Origin: JAGQRJ01 sp041402045
Lineage (GTDB): Bacteria > Planctomycetota > J058
Direction: 5' to 3'
Assembly: GCA_041402045.1 (NCBI GenBank)
Contig: JAWKSZ010000064.1
Coordinates: 1 to 49,117, forward strand
Length of the DNA stretch: 49,117 bases
Shown: piece by piece, positions 27,278-34,213 of the stretch
How the letters are laid out: every line of letters starts with the position of its first letter
Numbering within the stretch: the stretch's first letter is position 1
Program-made: the position numbers and the translations under genes
The notes under the pieces: model-generated
Databases searched by the model: none
What the model saw: the letters and a program-made list of their open reading frames with translations, nothing else
Told to the model about the DNA's origin: nothing

Positions 27278-27885
27278 GCGAGGTAGAGCGCCGGGAGCAG
27301 GTAGATCCACACGAGGTCGACGAAGTGCCAGAACAGGCCCACCCCCTCCACCCGCTGGGGCGCCGGAGCCCAGGCGGCGAGGGAGAGCAGCGCCACGCCG
27401 ACGAGCACGTGCACGGCGTGGACCCCGGTGAGCACGAGGTAGAGCCAGAAGAACTGGGCGGCGCGGGGCGAGCGAAGGCCTCGGCGTCGAACCCGGGCCC
27501 GGGCAACAGGCCGTCCTGGGCGTCGGGCGCGCATATTCCACCCCCTTGATCGCGAGGAAAACCACCCCGAGGGGCCGCGGCCGCGGCAGCCACACGGGCG
27601 CGCGGCTCCCGGGCGAGGGCCGCGGGCCGCCCGGGCCGCGAGGGCCACGGGCCAGGCTGCTGGTGAGCAGCACGGCGGTGGCGCCCCAGCAGGGTCCGCG
27701 GTAAAGTGTCCGCTGGCGGAGACCGGCCCTCGCAGGGTCGTCCAGGCGGGCTGTGCCACGGTCACCGCGAGGAACAGCGCGCCGAAGACGAGGACCTCCC
27801 CCGCGAGGAACAGCCACGTCCCGAGCGCCACGGCGTGGGCCTGCTCCTCGGCGGAGGCGAAGTGAGCGGCGTGAGGCTGGCTCAC
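27274..27885 (-). CDS. coxC: Cytochrome c oxidase subunit III (several frameshifts)
   Basis: GTG 27885 lies after AGGAGG and overlaps the coxA stop as GTGA. The beginning (HAVALGTWLFLAGEVLVFG, then ALFLAVTVAQPAW) and the end (QFFWLYLVLTGVHAVHVLVG, then GLFWHFVDLVWIYLLP) are textbook subunit III. In between, correct pieces occur in three frames: GATAVLLTSSL, VALAARAA, LGVVFLAIKGVEYA and DGLLPGPGFD. At least five one- or two-base indels therefore lie between about 27480 and 27690. Every expected conserved segment is present in order, so I read this as consensus error, not a dead gene. The subunit is a seven-helix (or five-helix) membrane protein without cofactor that supports proton uptake and enzyme stability. 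Confidence 0.85.
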   Translation of the reverse strand: MSQPHAAHFASAEEQAHAVALGTWLFLAGEVLVFGALFLAVTVAQPAWTTLRGPVSASGHFTADPAGAPPPCCSPAAWPVALAARAARGPRPGAARPCGCRGRGPSGWFSSRSRGWNMRARRPGRPVARARVRRRGLRSPRAAQFFWLYLVLTGVHAVHVLVGVALLSLAAWAPAPQRVEGVGLFWHFVDLVWIYLLPALYLA

Positions 27886-29442
27886 GGGACCTCCTGCGGA
27901 GTGGGGCCCTCGCGGGAGCTCTCGGTGGGCGGCGGCGAGGGCAGGGTCCACTCCAGGCCTTCGGCGCCCCACGGGTTCCTCGTGGCCCGGGGGCCCCGGT
28001 AGAAGGACCAGGTCAGGTAGACCAGGGGCAGGAGGTAGGCGATGCCCAGGATCGAGGCCCGAGCGCTGCTCAGGACCTGCAGCGGCTGGAACGCAGGGTC
28101 GTAGGCTCCCAGCCGCCGCGGCAGGCCCAGGAGGCCCATGAGGAACTGCGGCGCGAAGGTCAGGTTGAAGGCGCAGAAGGCCAGGAGCGCGGAGAGCTGA
28201 CCCAGGCGCTCGGGGTAGCGGCGCCCGCTGAGCTTGGGCCACCAGAAGTGCAGGCCGCCGAGGAACCCCATGACCGCGCCGCCGACCATGATGTAGTGGA
28301 AGTGGGCGACGACGAACGCCGTGTCGTGGAGGTGCACGTCCACGGCGGGGGTCGCGAGGAACAGCCCGGAGAGGCCCCCGAGGGTGAAGATCCCCACGAA
28401 GCCCAGGGCGTAGAGCATGGGGGTCTGGAAGCGGATCGAGCCCCCGCGTCGGGGTCAGTTGGAAACGCAGTCGCCGACGGGACGGCGACCAGGAAGCTAA
28501 TGGCAGCGAGAACGCCAGCGAGGGCGAACGGCTGTGCTGACGAACATGTGGTGCCCCCGCCAGGAACCCCAGGCCAGCGATGGCCAGGGTCGAGGCCTGA
28601 TCGCGCGGTAGCCGAAGATCGGGCGGCGGAGCGAGCAGGATCACCTGGCTCACACCACGCCCATGGCCGGGAGGATCATGATGTAGACCGCGGGGTGCGA
28701 GTAGAACCGACAGGTGCTGGTAGAGCAGGGGGTCGCCGCCGAGGGCCGGGTCGAAGATCCCCACCTGCCAGAGCCGCTCCACGGCCACCAGGGCCAGGGT
28801 GATCCCCAACACCGGCGTGGCGAGGAGCATGATCAAGCTCGTGGCGTAGAGCGCCCAGCAGAACAGCGGGAGGCGCGACCAGGCCAGCCCCTCGGCGCGG
28901 AGGGTGTGGACCGTGACCGTGAAGTTGATCCCGGTCAGGATGGTGGACAGCCCCGAGACGAAGATCCCGCCGAGCACCGGGACCACCGCCGTGTTGCTGT
29001 AGACCGAGCTGTAGGGGGTGTAGAACGTCCAGCCGGTGTCGACCCCTCCCAGCACCACGGCGCTCAGGGTCATGAGGCCCCCGAGCACGAACAGATACCA
29101 GCTCAGGAGGTTCAGCCGGGGGAAGGCCAGGTCGTCGGCGCCCAGGGCCAGGGGCAGCACGAAGTTGCCCAGGACCGCGGGGATCGAGGGGATCAGGAAG
29201 AACCACACCATGAGCACCCCGTGCAGGGTGAACAGGCGGTCGTAGCCGTCGAGGCTCACGAGGTCGGGGGCGGGGGTCAGGAGCTCGAGCCGGATCACGA
29301 GCATGGCCAGGGCGCCCAGGGCGAAGAACCCCAGGATCGAGAGCAGGTAGAGCAGCGCGATCTGCTTGTGGTCGGTGCTCAGGAACCACTCGCGCAGGCG
29401 ACCGCGGCGGGACTCGAGGTAGCTCGGCTGCGGGGCGTTCAC
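27882..29442 (-). CDS. coxA: Cytochrome c oxidase subunit I, heme-copper catalytic core (frameshifts in middle)
   Basis: GTG 29442 follows GGAGGAG and overlaps the coxB stop as GTGA. The first 235 residues are intact, with STDHKQIALLYLL, the heme a ligand in LFTLHGVLMVWFFLIPSIP, and GGVDTGWTFYTPYSS. The last 180 residues are also intact, with HLHDTAFVVAHFHYIMVGG (heme a3 and heme a histidines). Between about 28440 and 28720 at least seven small indels break the frame, yet FYSHPAVYIMILPAMGVV (CuB His and the Tyr two turns on), GHHMFVST (two CuB His) and SIRFQTPMLYALGFVG can all be read. The enzyme reduces O2 to water and pumps protons. With a heme-c CoxB this is a caa3-type oxidase. Confidence 0.93.
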
Positions 29443-30422
29443 CGCGGCTCCTCCGTCGGCGGCCAGCCGTCCCGAGCCGCGCGCAAGAAGCGCAGCAGGG
29501 CCGCGACCTCGCCGGCGTCGAGCCGCGCGGCGTAGCGCGGCATGGGGCTCGCGTCCTCGTAGCCCGCCACCAGCTCGGCGGCGGGCTCGAGGATCGCGCG
29601 CTTGAGGTAGGCCTCGTCGGCCCGCAGGCGGCGTCCGTCGGCGAGGCGCACCTCCCGGCCCCAGAGCCCGTCGAGGCGGGGCGCGAGGCGGTCGGAGTTG
29701 GTGCGGTGGCACGTCGCGCAACCGTGGCGCACGAACGGCCCGTCGCCGCTGTAGAGGTCGGGCTCCCGCGCGCCCGGTGGCTCTTCGGGGGCAGCGGCCT
29801 GCCAGCGCGCGAAGGCCTCGGGCTCGAGCACGACCAGCTCGCCTTGCATCAGCGCGTGCTCGGTCCCGCAGTACTCCGCGCACAGCAGGGGGTATCGCCC
29901 GGGGCGGGTGGCGACGAAGCTCAGGCGCGTGCGCCGGCCGGGGAGCACGTCCTGCTTGAGCCGCAGCGCTGGCAGGTAGAGGCTGTGGATCACGTCCTGG
30001 GAGCTGAGGACCACGGTCACCGGCTCCCCCGCCGGCACGTGCAGCTCGTTGACCTCCCGCCGCCCGTCGGGGTGACGGAACTTCCACATCCACTGCTTGC
30101 CCAGGCCCTCCAGCTTGAGGGTCGGGGGTGGGGGGTGGAACAGCCCGGTGTAGACCGGCGACGTGGCGGCGAAGGTCGCGAAGGAGGTCAGGATCAAGAG
30201 CGCCAGGCAGCCGAGCTCGATCCGCCGCGGGTGCCGCAGCTCCGCGGGCCGCGCGACCGCGGAGCCGGCTCGGTAGCGCCAGGCGAACCAGCCGACGGCC
30301 CCGAGCACCGCCAGCGCGATCCCGCCGGTCAAGGCCAGGAGGGCCAGGAACGCGGCGTCGACGTCCCGCGCCACCGGGCCGGCCTCCTGGGGCAAGAACG
30401 GCAGCCACCTCAGGCCCCTCAC
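29439..30422 (-). CDS. coxB: Cytochrome c oxidase subunit II with C-terminal cytochrome c domain (caa3 type)
   Basis: GTG 30422 follows AGGAGGAG and overlaps the preceding stop as GTGA; longer readings upstream lie inside another gene. The 327-residue product has two transmembrane helices (about 22-48 and 68-88) and a cupredoxin domain holding the CuA ligands H146, C181, E183, C185, H189 and M192 (CAEYCGTEHALM). A fused heme-c domain follows with CATCH at 235-239 and a Met ligand probably in the ASPMPRYAARL segment. Fused heme makes this the electron entry site from ACIII without a separate soluble carrier. KQWMWKFRHPDGRREVNELH is the conserved CoxB start of the cupredoxin. Confidence 0.95.
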   Translation of the reverse strand: MRGLRWLPFLPQEAGPVARDVDAAFLALLALTGGIALAVLGAVGWFAWRYRAGSAVARPAELRHPRRIELGCLALLILTSFATFAATSPVYTGLFHPPPPTLKLEGLGKQWMWKFRHPDGRREVNELHVPAGEPVTVVLSSQDVIHSLYLPALRLKQDVLPGRRTRLSFVATRPGRYPLLCAEYCGTEHALMQGELVVLEPEAFARWQAAAPEEPPGAREPDLYSGDGPFVRHGCATCHRTNSDRLAPRLDGLWGREVRLADGRRLRADEAYLKRAILEPAAELVAGYEDASPMPRYAARLDAGEVAALLRFLRAARDGWPPTEEPR

Positions 30423-30730
30423 CGGCGCTCCTCCTGCGCGGCGATCTGCCGCATGGCGCGCTCGATGGGCAGGCTGACCCAGCCGGCCTCGCGATCGACC
30501 CAGCGCACCTCGTCCAGTCGTGCGCGCTGCTCCGCGGCCCGCCGCTGGGCCGCGGCGCGGTCCTGGAGGAGCTCGGGGTCGAGCTCGGCCGGGGGGAGCT
30601 CCCATACCCCGGCCCCGGCGCCGACGCCGTAGAGCGCGAGCAAGAGCGCCGCGAACCCCACGAGGAACAGCCCGGCCCCCGCGTAGAACGGGCGGGAGGG
30701 AAAGCGATCGGGGGCGTGGGCGCCGCTCAT
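30419..30730 (-). CDS. Small membrane protein between actF and coxB
   Basis: The 103-residue product starts at the ATG of an ATGA overlap with actF and ends in a GTGA overlap with coxB. It has one transmembrane helix (AGAGLFLVGFAALLLALYGV), a coiled-coil-like segment rich in Arg, Ala and Gln, and the C-terminal pattern EVRWVDREAGWVSLPIERAM. I recall similar W-x-G-x-PI-x-RAM endings in small proteins of other act-cox clusters, but cannot give a family name. Its fixed place between the two complexes makes it a candidate linker or assembly subunit of an ACIII-caa3 supercomplex. Confidence 0.7.
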   Translation of the reverse strand: MSGAHAPDRFPSRPFYAGAGLFLVGFAALLLALYGVGAGAGVWELPPAELDPELLQDRAAAQRRAAEQRARLDEVRWVDREAGWVSLPIERAMRQIAAQEERR

Positions 30731-31782
30731 TGAGCCCTCCGGCGCCAGGTCCAGCCGAGCACGGCGAGCCACGCGCCGCAGCTCCCCAGGATGCACAGGG
30801 CCCCAGAGACCCCGCGCGCCAACGCGCTCCCGCCCCCCGCGGGCAGGATCCACCAGGCGCACTCGAGCGCTCGGCCCAGGAGCACCAGCGCGCACACGGC
30901 GCCCAGGGCGCGGGGATGCTGGGTCAGGGCCCGGAACGGGAGCAGGAGCAGCGGCAGGGCCAGCCCCAACCCCACGTAGAGGGCGGCCAGCGTGCCCCAG
31001 GGGTCGGCCAGGCGCAGGCGATACCAGCCGCCGGGGCGGGGCAGGTCGCCGCTGAGCACGATCAGCCACTGGAAGTAGCCGACGTAGGCGTGGAGCGCGA
31101 CCAAGGCCAGGAGCAGAGTCCCCCAATCCCGGCGCAGCGCCGGGTCGCTCTCGCCCTGGAGCAGCGCCAGTCCGACCAACGCGGCGAAGCCCGTGAGCGC
31201 GGCGCTCACGAACAGGTCCAGGCCAAAGGCCGTGGAGCCGAACTCCGGGGGGAGGCTCAGGACCCAGTCGTAGCCCGCGCCGGTCAAGCTCACCAGCAGG
31301 ATGACGACCCCGGGCCCCGCCCAGGCCTCGGCCCGCGGCGAGCGTGTGAGGACCTGTCCCACGAGGACCCACAGCCCGAGGAACACCGCGGCGCGCAAGG
31401 CGACCCAGGTCGTGTCGAAGTAGCCGGTCGCCTCGGCCGCGACCCACGGGTAGGGGGCGGGACCGGCGAGCACCGCGGGCGCCGCCAGCGGGATCAAGAG
31501 CCAGGCGCTGCGCGCCGCCGGGCCAGCGGCGCGGAGCTCGCGTCCCCAGCGTCCGCCGGTCAGGGCGTGGGTCGCGCACACCAAGCTCGCGCCCACGGGG
31601 AGCCCCAGCGCGAACACCAGGGCGGCGGCGCAGCCGATCCCCACACCCGTGCCCCAGCGCCAGCCGGCGAGTGCGGCGGCGACCGCGAGCCCGCCGCTGG
31701 CGGCTCCCCCCAGCGCGACCCCGGCCCAGCAGCCGCGGGGCCCGAGGACGCGGGCGCAGCGATCCTCCGTCGCGCCGCTCAC
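30727..31782 (-). CDS. actF: ACIII subunit ActF (second quinol-binding-type membrane subunit)
   Basis: I chose GTG 31782, which overlaps the actE stop as GTGA and follows GGAGCGCG; earlier in-frame starts lie inside actE. The 351-residue product has about ten hydrophobic helices. Conserved ActF features include YFDTTWVALRAAVFLGLW, GAGYDWVLSLPPEFGST, HAYVGYFQWLIVLSGDLP and ALECAWWILPA. ActF is the shorter relative of NrfD-type ActC and sits in the membrane part of alternative complex III, where it may contribute to a proton path. At 351 residues it is somewhat shorter than the 400 or more common in the family. Confidence 0.88.
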   Translation of the reverse strand: MSGATEDRCARVLGPRGCWAGVALGGAASGGLAVAAALAGWRWGTGVGIGCAAALVFALGLPVGASLVCATHALTGGRWGRELRAAGPAARSAWLLIPLAAPAVLAGPAPYPWVAAEATGYFDTTWVALRAAVFLGLWVLVGQVLTRSPRAEAWAGPGVVILLVSLTGAGYDWVLSLPPEFGSTAFGLDLFVSAALTGFAALVGLALLQGESDPALRRDWGTLLLALVALHAYVGYFQWLIVLSGDLPRPGGWYRLRLADPWGTLAALYVGLGLALPLLLLPFRALTQHPRALGAVCALVLLGRALECAWWILPAGGGSALARGVSGALCILGSCGAWLAVLGWTWRRRAQ

Positions 31783-32312
31783 CGAGCGCGCTCCAGGCGG
31801 GCGCGCTCGACCGGGGTCAGCGCGCTCAGGGGCGCGCGCTGGCTGAGCTGCAGCGCGCGGACGTAGGCGACCACGGCCCGGGGCTCTGGGTCGCGGAGCA
31901 GGGCGCGGTAGCTCGGCATCTTCCCCCTGCCGTGGAGCACCACCTCCAGCAGCGCGGCGTCGCTGGCCGCGCGCAGGCGCGGGGTGTGGAGCGACGGGGG
32001 AGCGGGGAAGCCGTGGACCACGACCGCGCCCTGGCCGCGGCCGTCGTAGCCGTGGCACGGGCTGCAGGCGAAGCCGAACACGCGCCGCCCGAGCTCGAGC
32101 AGCTCCAGGGCCGACGGCTGGGGCGGGCGAGGCGCGCGGGGGACCGCGCCCGGAGGCGGGACGCGGCCGGCGGGGTGGCCGTCGGGGCCGCGCTCGTAGG
32201 CGTCCACGCGCGGCTGATCGCGCATGAGCCCCGGGAGCAGCCCCGGCTCGGCGTCGGCGTCGCAGCCCACGAAGGCCAGCGCCAGGAGCGCGACGGGGGC
32301 CAGGCGCTTCAC
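31779..32312 (-). CDS. actE: ACIII monoheme cytochrome c lipoprotein ActE
   Basis: GTG 32312 overlaps the actCD stop as GTGA. The 177-residue product has a lipoprotein signal (LALAFVGC) and then the ActE-type extended segment ending in GRVPPPGAVPRA. The cytochrome domain holds FACSPCHGYDGRGQG, one CxxCH heme site, and the axial Met in GRGKMPSYR. ActE is the membrane-anchored mono-heme subunit of alternative complex III that takes electrons from the ActA/ActB side and passes them to the oxidase. Here the acceptor is presumably the heme c of CoxB in the same operon. Confidence 0.92.
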   Translation of the reverse strand: MKRLAPVALLALAFVGCDADAEPGLLPGLMRDQPRVDAYERGPDGHPAGRVPPPGAVPRAPRPPQPSALELLELGRRVFGFACSPCHGYDGRGQGAVVVHGFPAPPSLHTPRLRAASDAALLEVVLHGRGKMPSYRALLRDPEPRAVVAYVRALQLSQRAPLSALTPVERARLERAR

Positions 32313-34213
32313 GCGTCTACCTCTCGCGCCCACAGCGCCCCCAGGTCCTCGAGCCGTCCGGGAGCCAGAGGGGCGAGCTCCCCCGGCTCGACCAGGAGCA
32401 GCAGCCGGTCGTGGGTCGCGCGCTCGACGGCGGGGAGCTCGAAGTCCGGGTGGTGCAAGCGGGGCAGCCCTGCGCTGCGCAAGAACCCGAGGCAGCCCGC
32501 GAGGGCGGCGCAGAGGACGGCGCACTCGAAGGTCACCGGCAGGAAGCGGGCCCAGGAGTGCAGCGGGCGCCCTCCCACGTCCTGGGGGAAGAGCCACACC
32601 GAGGAGGCGACCTGCAGCCCCAGGTAGCCCAGCAGGGCGCCGCCAGCGGCGGCGGCGAGCATGACCCAGGGCAGCCGCGAGGGGCCCAGCTCCAGTGCCT
32701 GGGACAGGCCGCGCACGGGCCAGGGGGTGAAGCTCACCAGGGCGCGCCCCTCGGCGCGCAGCGCGCGGATCGCCTCCAAGAGACGCGCAGGCTCGCTGAA
32801 GGCGGCGAGCACCCGGCCCGAGCCCGCCGCCGCGGGTGGCGGGGGTCGCTCCCCCGCGGCAGGCTCGAGCTCCAGCGCCCCCTCCTCGCGCCCGAGCTCC
32901 TTGAGCTCGTAGATCGACACGCTGGGGAGCAGGCGCACGAACAGGAGCAGCAGCAGCCCGAACAGCCCGAGGGTCCCCGCGAACAGCGCCCAGTCCCAGG
33001 CCGTCGGCAGGTAGCCGTCCCAGCTCGCCGGGAGGAAGCCGCGGGAGAGGCTCCCGGTCACGATCACGTAGCGCTCCAGCCACATGCCGACGTTCACCGC
33101 GCAGGCCACCGCGAACAGTCGGCGCGGGCGGCGGCGCACCGCGGGGATCCACAGCGCCTGGGCCACGAGCACGTTGCAGATCAGCGTCGCCCAGTAGAGG
33201 GGCGCGATCTCGCCCCCCAGGCGATACGCGGCCTGGGTGACCTCGACCGCCTCGCCGCCCTTCCAGGCCGCGAACAGCTCGATCCCGTAGCCGTAGGCCA
33301 CGAGCGTCCCCGAGGCGAGCATGAGCTTGCCCAGGGCGTCGAGGTGCCGGGCGGTGATCAGGTCCCGCAGCCCGAAGATCGCGCGGAAGGGCACGAGGAT
33401 CGTGACCAGCATGGCCAGTCCGCTGTAGATGGCACCGGCTACGAAGTAGGGGGGGAACACGGTGGAGTGCCAGCCGGGCACCAGCGCGCGGGCGAAGTCC
33501 ACGGCCACGATGCTGTGCACCGACACCACGAGCGGCGTGGCCAGCCCGGCCAGGAGCAGGTAGAGGGTCTGGTGCGTGCGCCAGTGCTCGCCGGTGCCGC
33601 GCCAGCCTAGCGCGCCGAGGGCAGCCAGGCGGCGGACCCAGCCGCGGCTCGCGGCGCGGTCGCGGACCGAGGCCAGGTCGGGGATCAGCCCCAGGTACCA
33701 GAACAGGAGCGACACCAGCCCGTAGGTCATGACCGCGAACGCGTCCCACACCAGGGGGCTGCCCCACTGCGGCCACAGCCCGAGCCGATTGGGGTAGGGG
33801 AGCATGTAGTAGAAGACGTTGGGGCGGCCCAGGTGCAGGAGCGGGAACAGCGCCGCGTTGAGCACGGCGAACAGGGTCATGGCTTCGGCGAAGCGATTGA
33901 TCGAGTTGCGCCAGCGCTGACGGAACAGGAGCAGCACCGCCGAGATCAGGGTCCCCGCGTGGCCGATCCCGATCCACCACACGAAGTTGGTGATCGCCAG
34001 GCCCCAGGCCACGGGGACCTTGATCCCCCAGAGCCCCACACCGAAGGCGAACAGCGTCGCTACAGAGCCCAGGAGCAGGATCGTGAGCAACAGGCACACG
34101 CCCACGGCGAGCCACCACCCGGGCCGTGCGCTGGCCTGGGGCACGTCCAGGAGTCGCGCGGTCAGCGCCCCCGCCTCGTGGCGACCCTCTAGCAGCCCTC
34201 CCGACGAGCTCAC
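32309..34213 (-). CDS. actC-actD: ACIII quinol-oxidising membrane subunit ActC fused to ActD
   Basis: One 634-residue frame joins two subunits normally encoded separately. Residues 1-440 are ActC, an NrfD-like multi-helix protein (ITNFVWWIGIGHAGTLISAV; NALALFP-like NAALFPLLHLGRPN; HSIVAVDFARALVPGWHSTV; MWLERYVIVTGSLSRGF). A Pro/Ala-rich linker (about 445-470) leads to ActD (DUF3341-like, about 470-634) with LAAFSEPARLLEAIRALR, two helices and the signature PLHSWARFLPVTFE. The start is GTG in a GTGA overlap with actB. ActC holds the quinol site next to the Fe-S subunit; ActD is a two-helix accessory subunit. The frame shows no sign of a joining indel: the linker has good codon structure and natural low complexity. 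No separate actD exists in the operon. Confidence 0.9.
   Translation of the reverse strand: MSSSGGLLEGRHEAGALTARLLDVPQASARPGWWLAVGVCLLLTILLLGSVATLFAFGVGLWGIKVPVAWGLAITNFVWWIGIGHAGTLISAVLLLFRQRWRNSINRFAEAMTLFAVLNAALFPLLHLGRPNVFYYMLPYPNRLGLWPQWGSPLVWDAFAVMTYGLVSLLFWYLGLIPDLASVRDRAASRGWVRRLAALGALGWRGTGEHWRTHQTLYLLLAGLATPLVVSVHSIVAVDFARALVPGWHSTVFPPYFVAGAIYSGLAMLVTILVPFRAIFGLRDLITARHLDALGKLMLASGTLVAYGYGIELFAAWKGGEAVEVTQAAYRLGGEIAPLYWATLICNVLVAQALWIPAVRRRPRRLFAVACAVNVGMWLERYVIVTGSLSRGFLPASWDGYLPTAWDWALFAGTLGLFGLLLLLFVRLLPSVSIYELKELGREEGALELEPAAGERPPPPAAAGSGRVLAAFSEPARLLEAIRALRAEGRALVSFTPWPVRGLSQALELGPSRLPWVMLAAAAGGALLGYLGLQVASSVWLFPQDVGGRPLHSWARFLPVTFECAVLCAALAGCLGFLRSAGLPRLHHPDFELPAVERATHDRLLLLVEPGELAPLAPGRLEDLGALWAREVDA

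Noticed and set aside
27480..28720. Programmed ribosomal frameshifting in coxC and coxA
   Set aside because: There are far too many shifts, without slippery sites or structures, and no precedent in oxidase genes. Consensus error is simpler.
31783..32058. Longer N-terminus for ActF
   Set aside because: The extra codons lie inside actE and are Arg/Pro-rich shadow sequence; the GTG at 31782 completes the GTGA overlap pattern of the operon.
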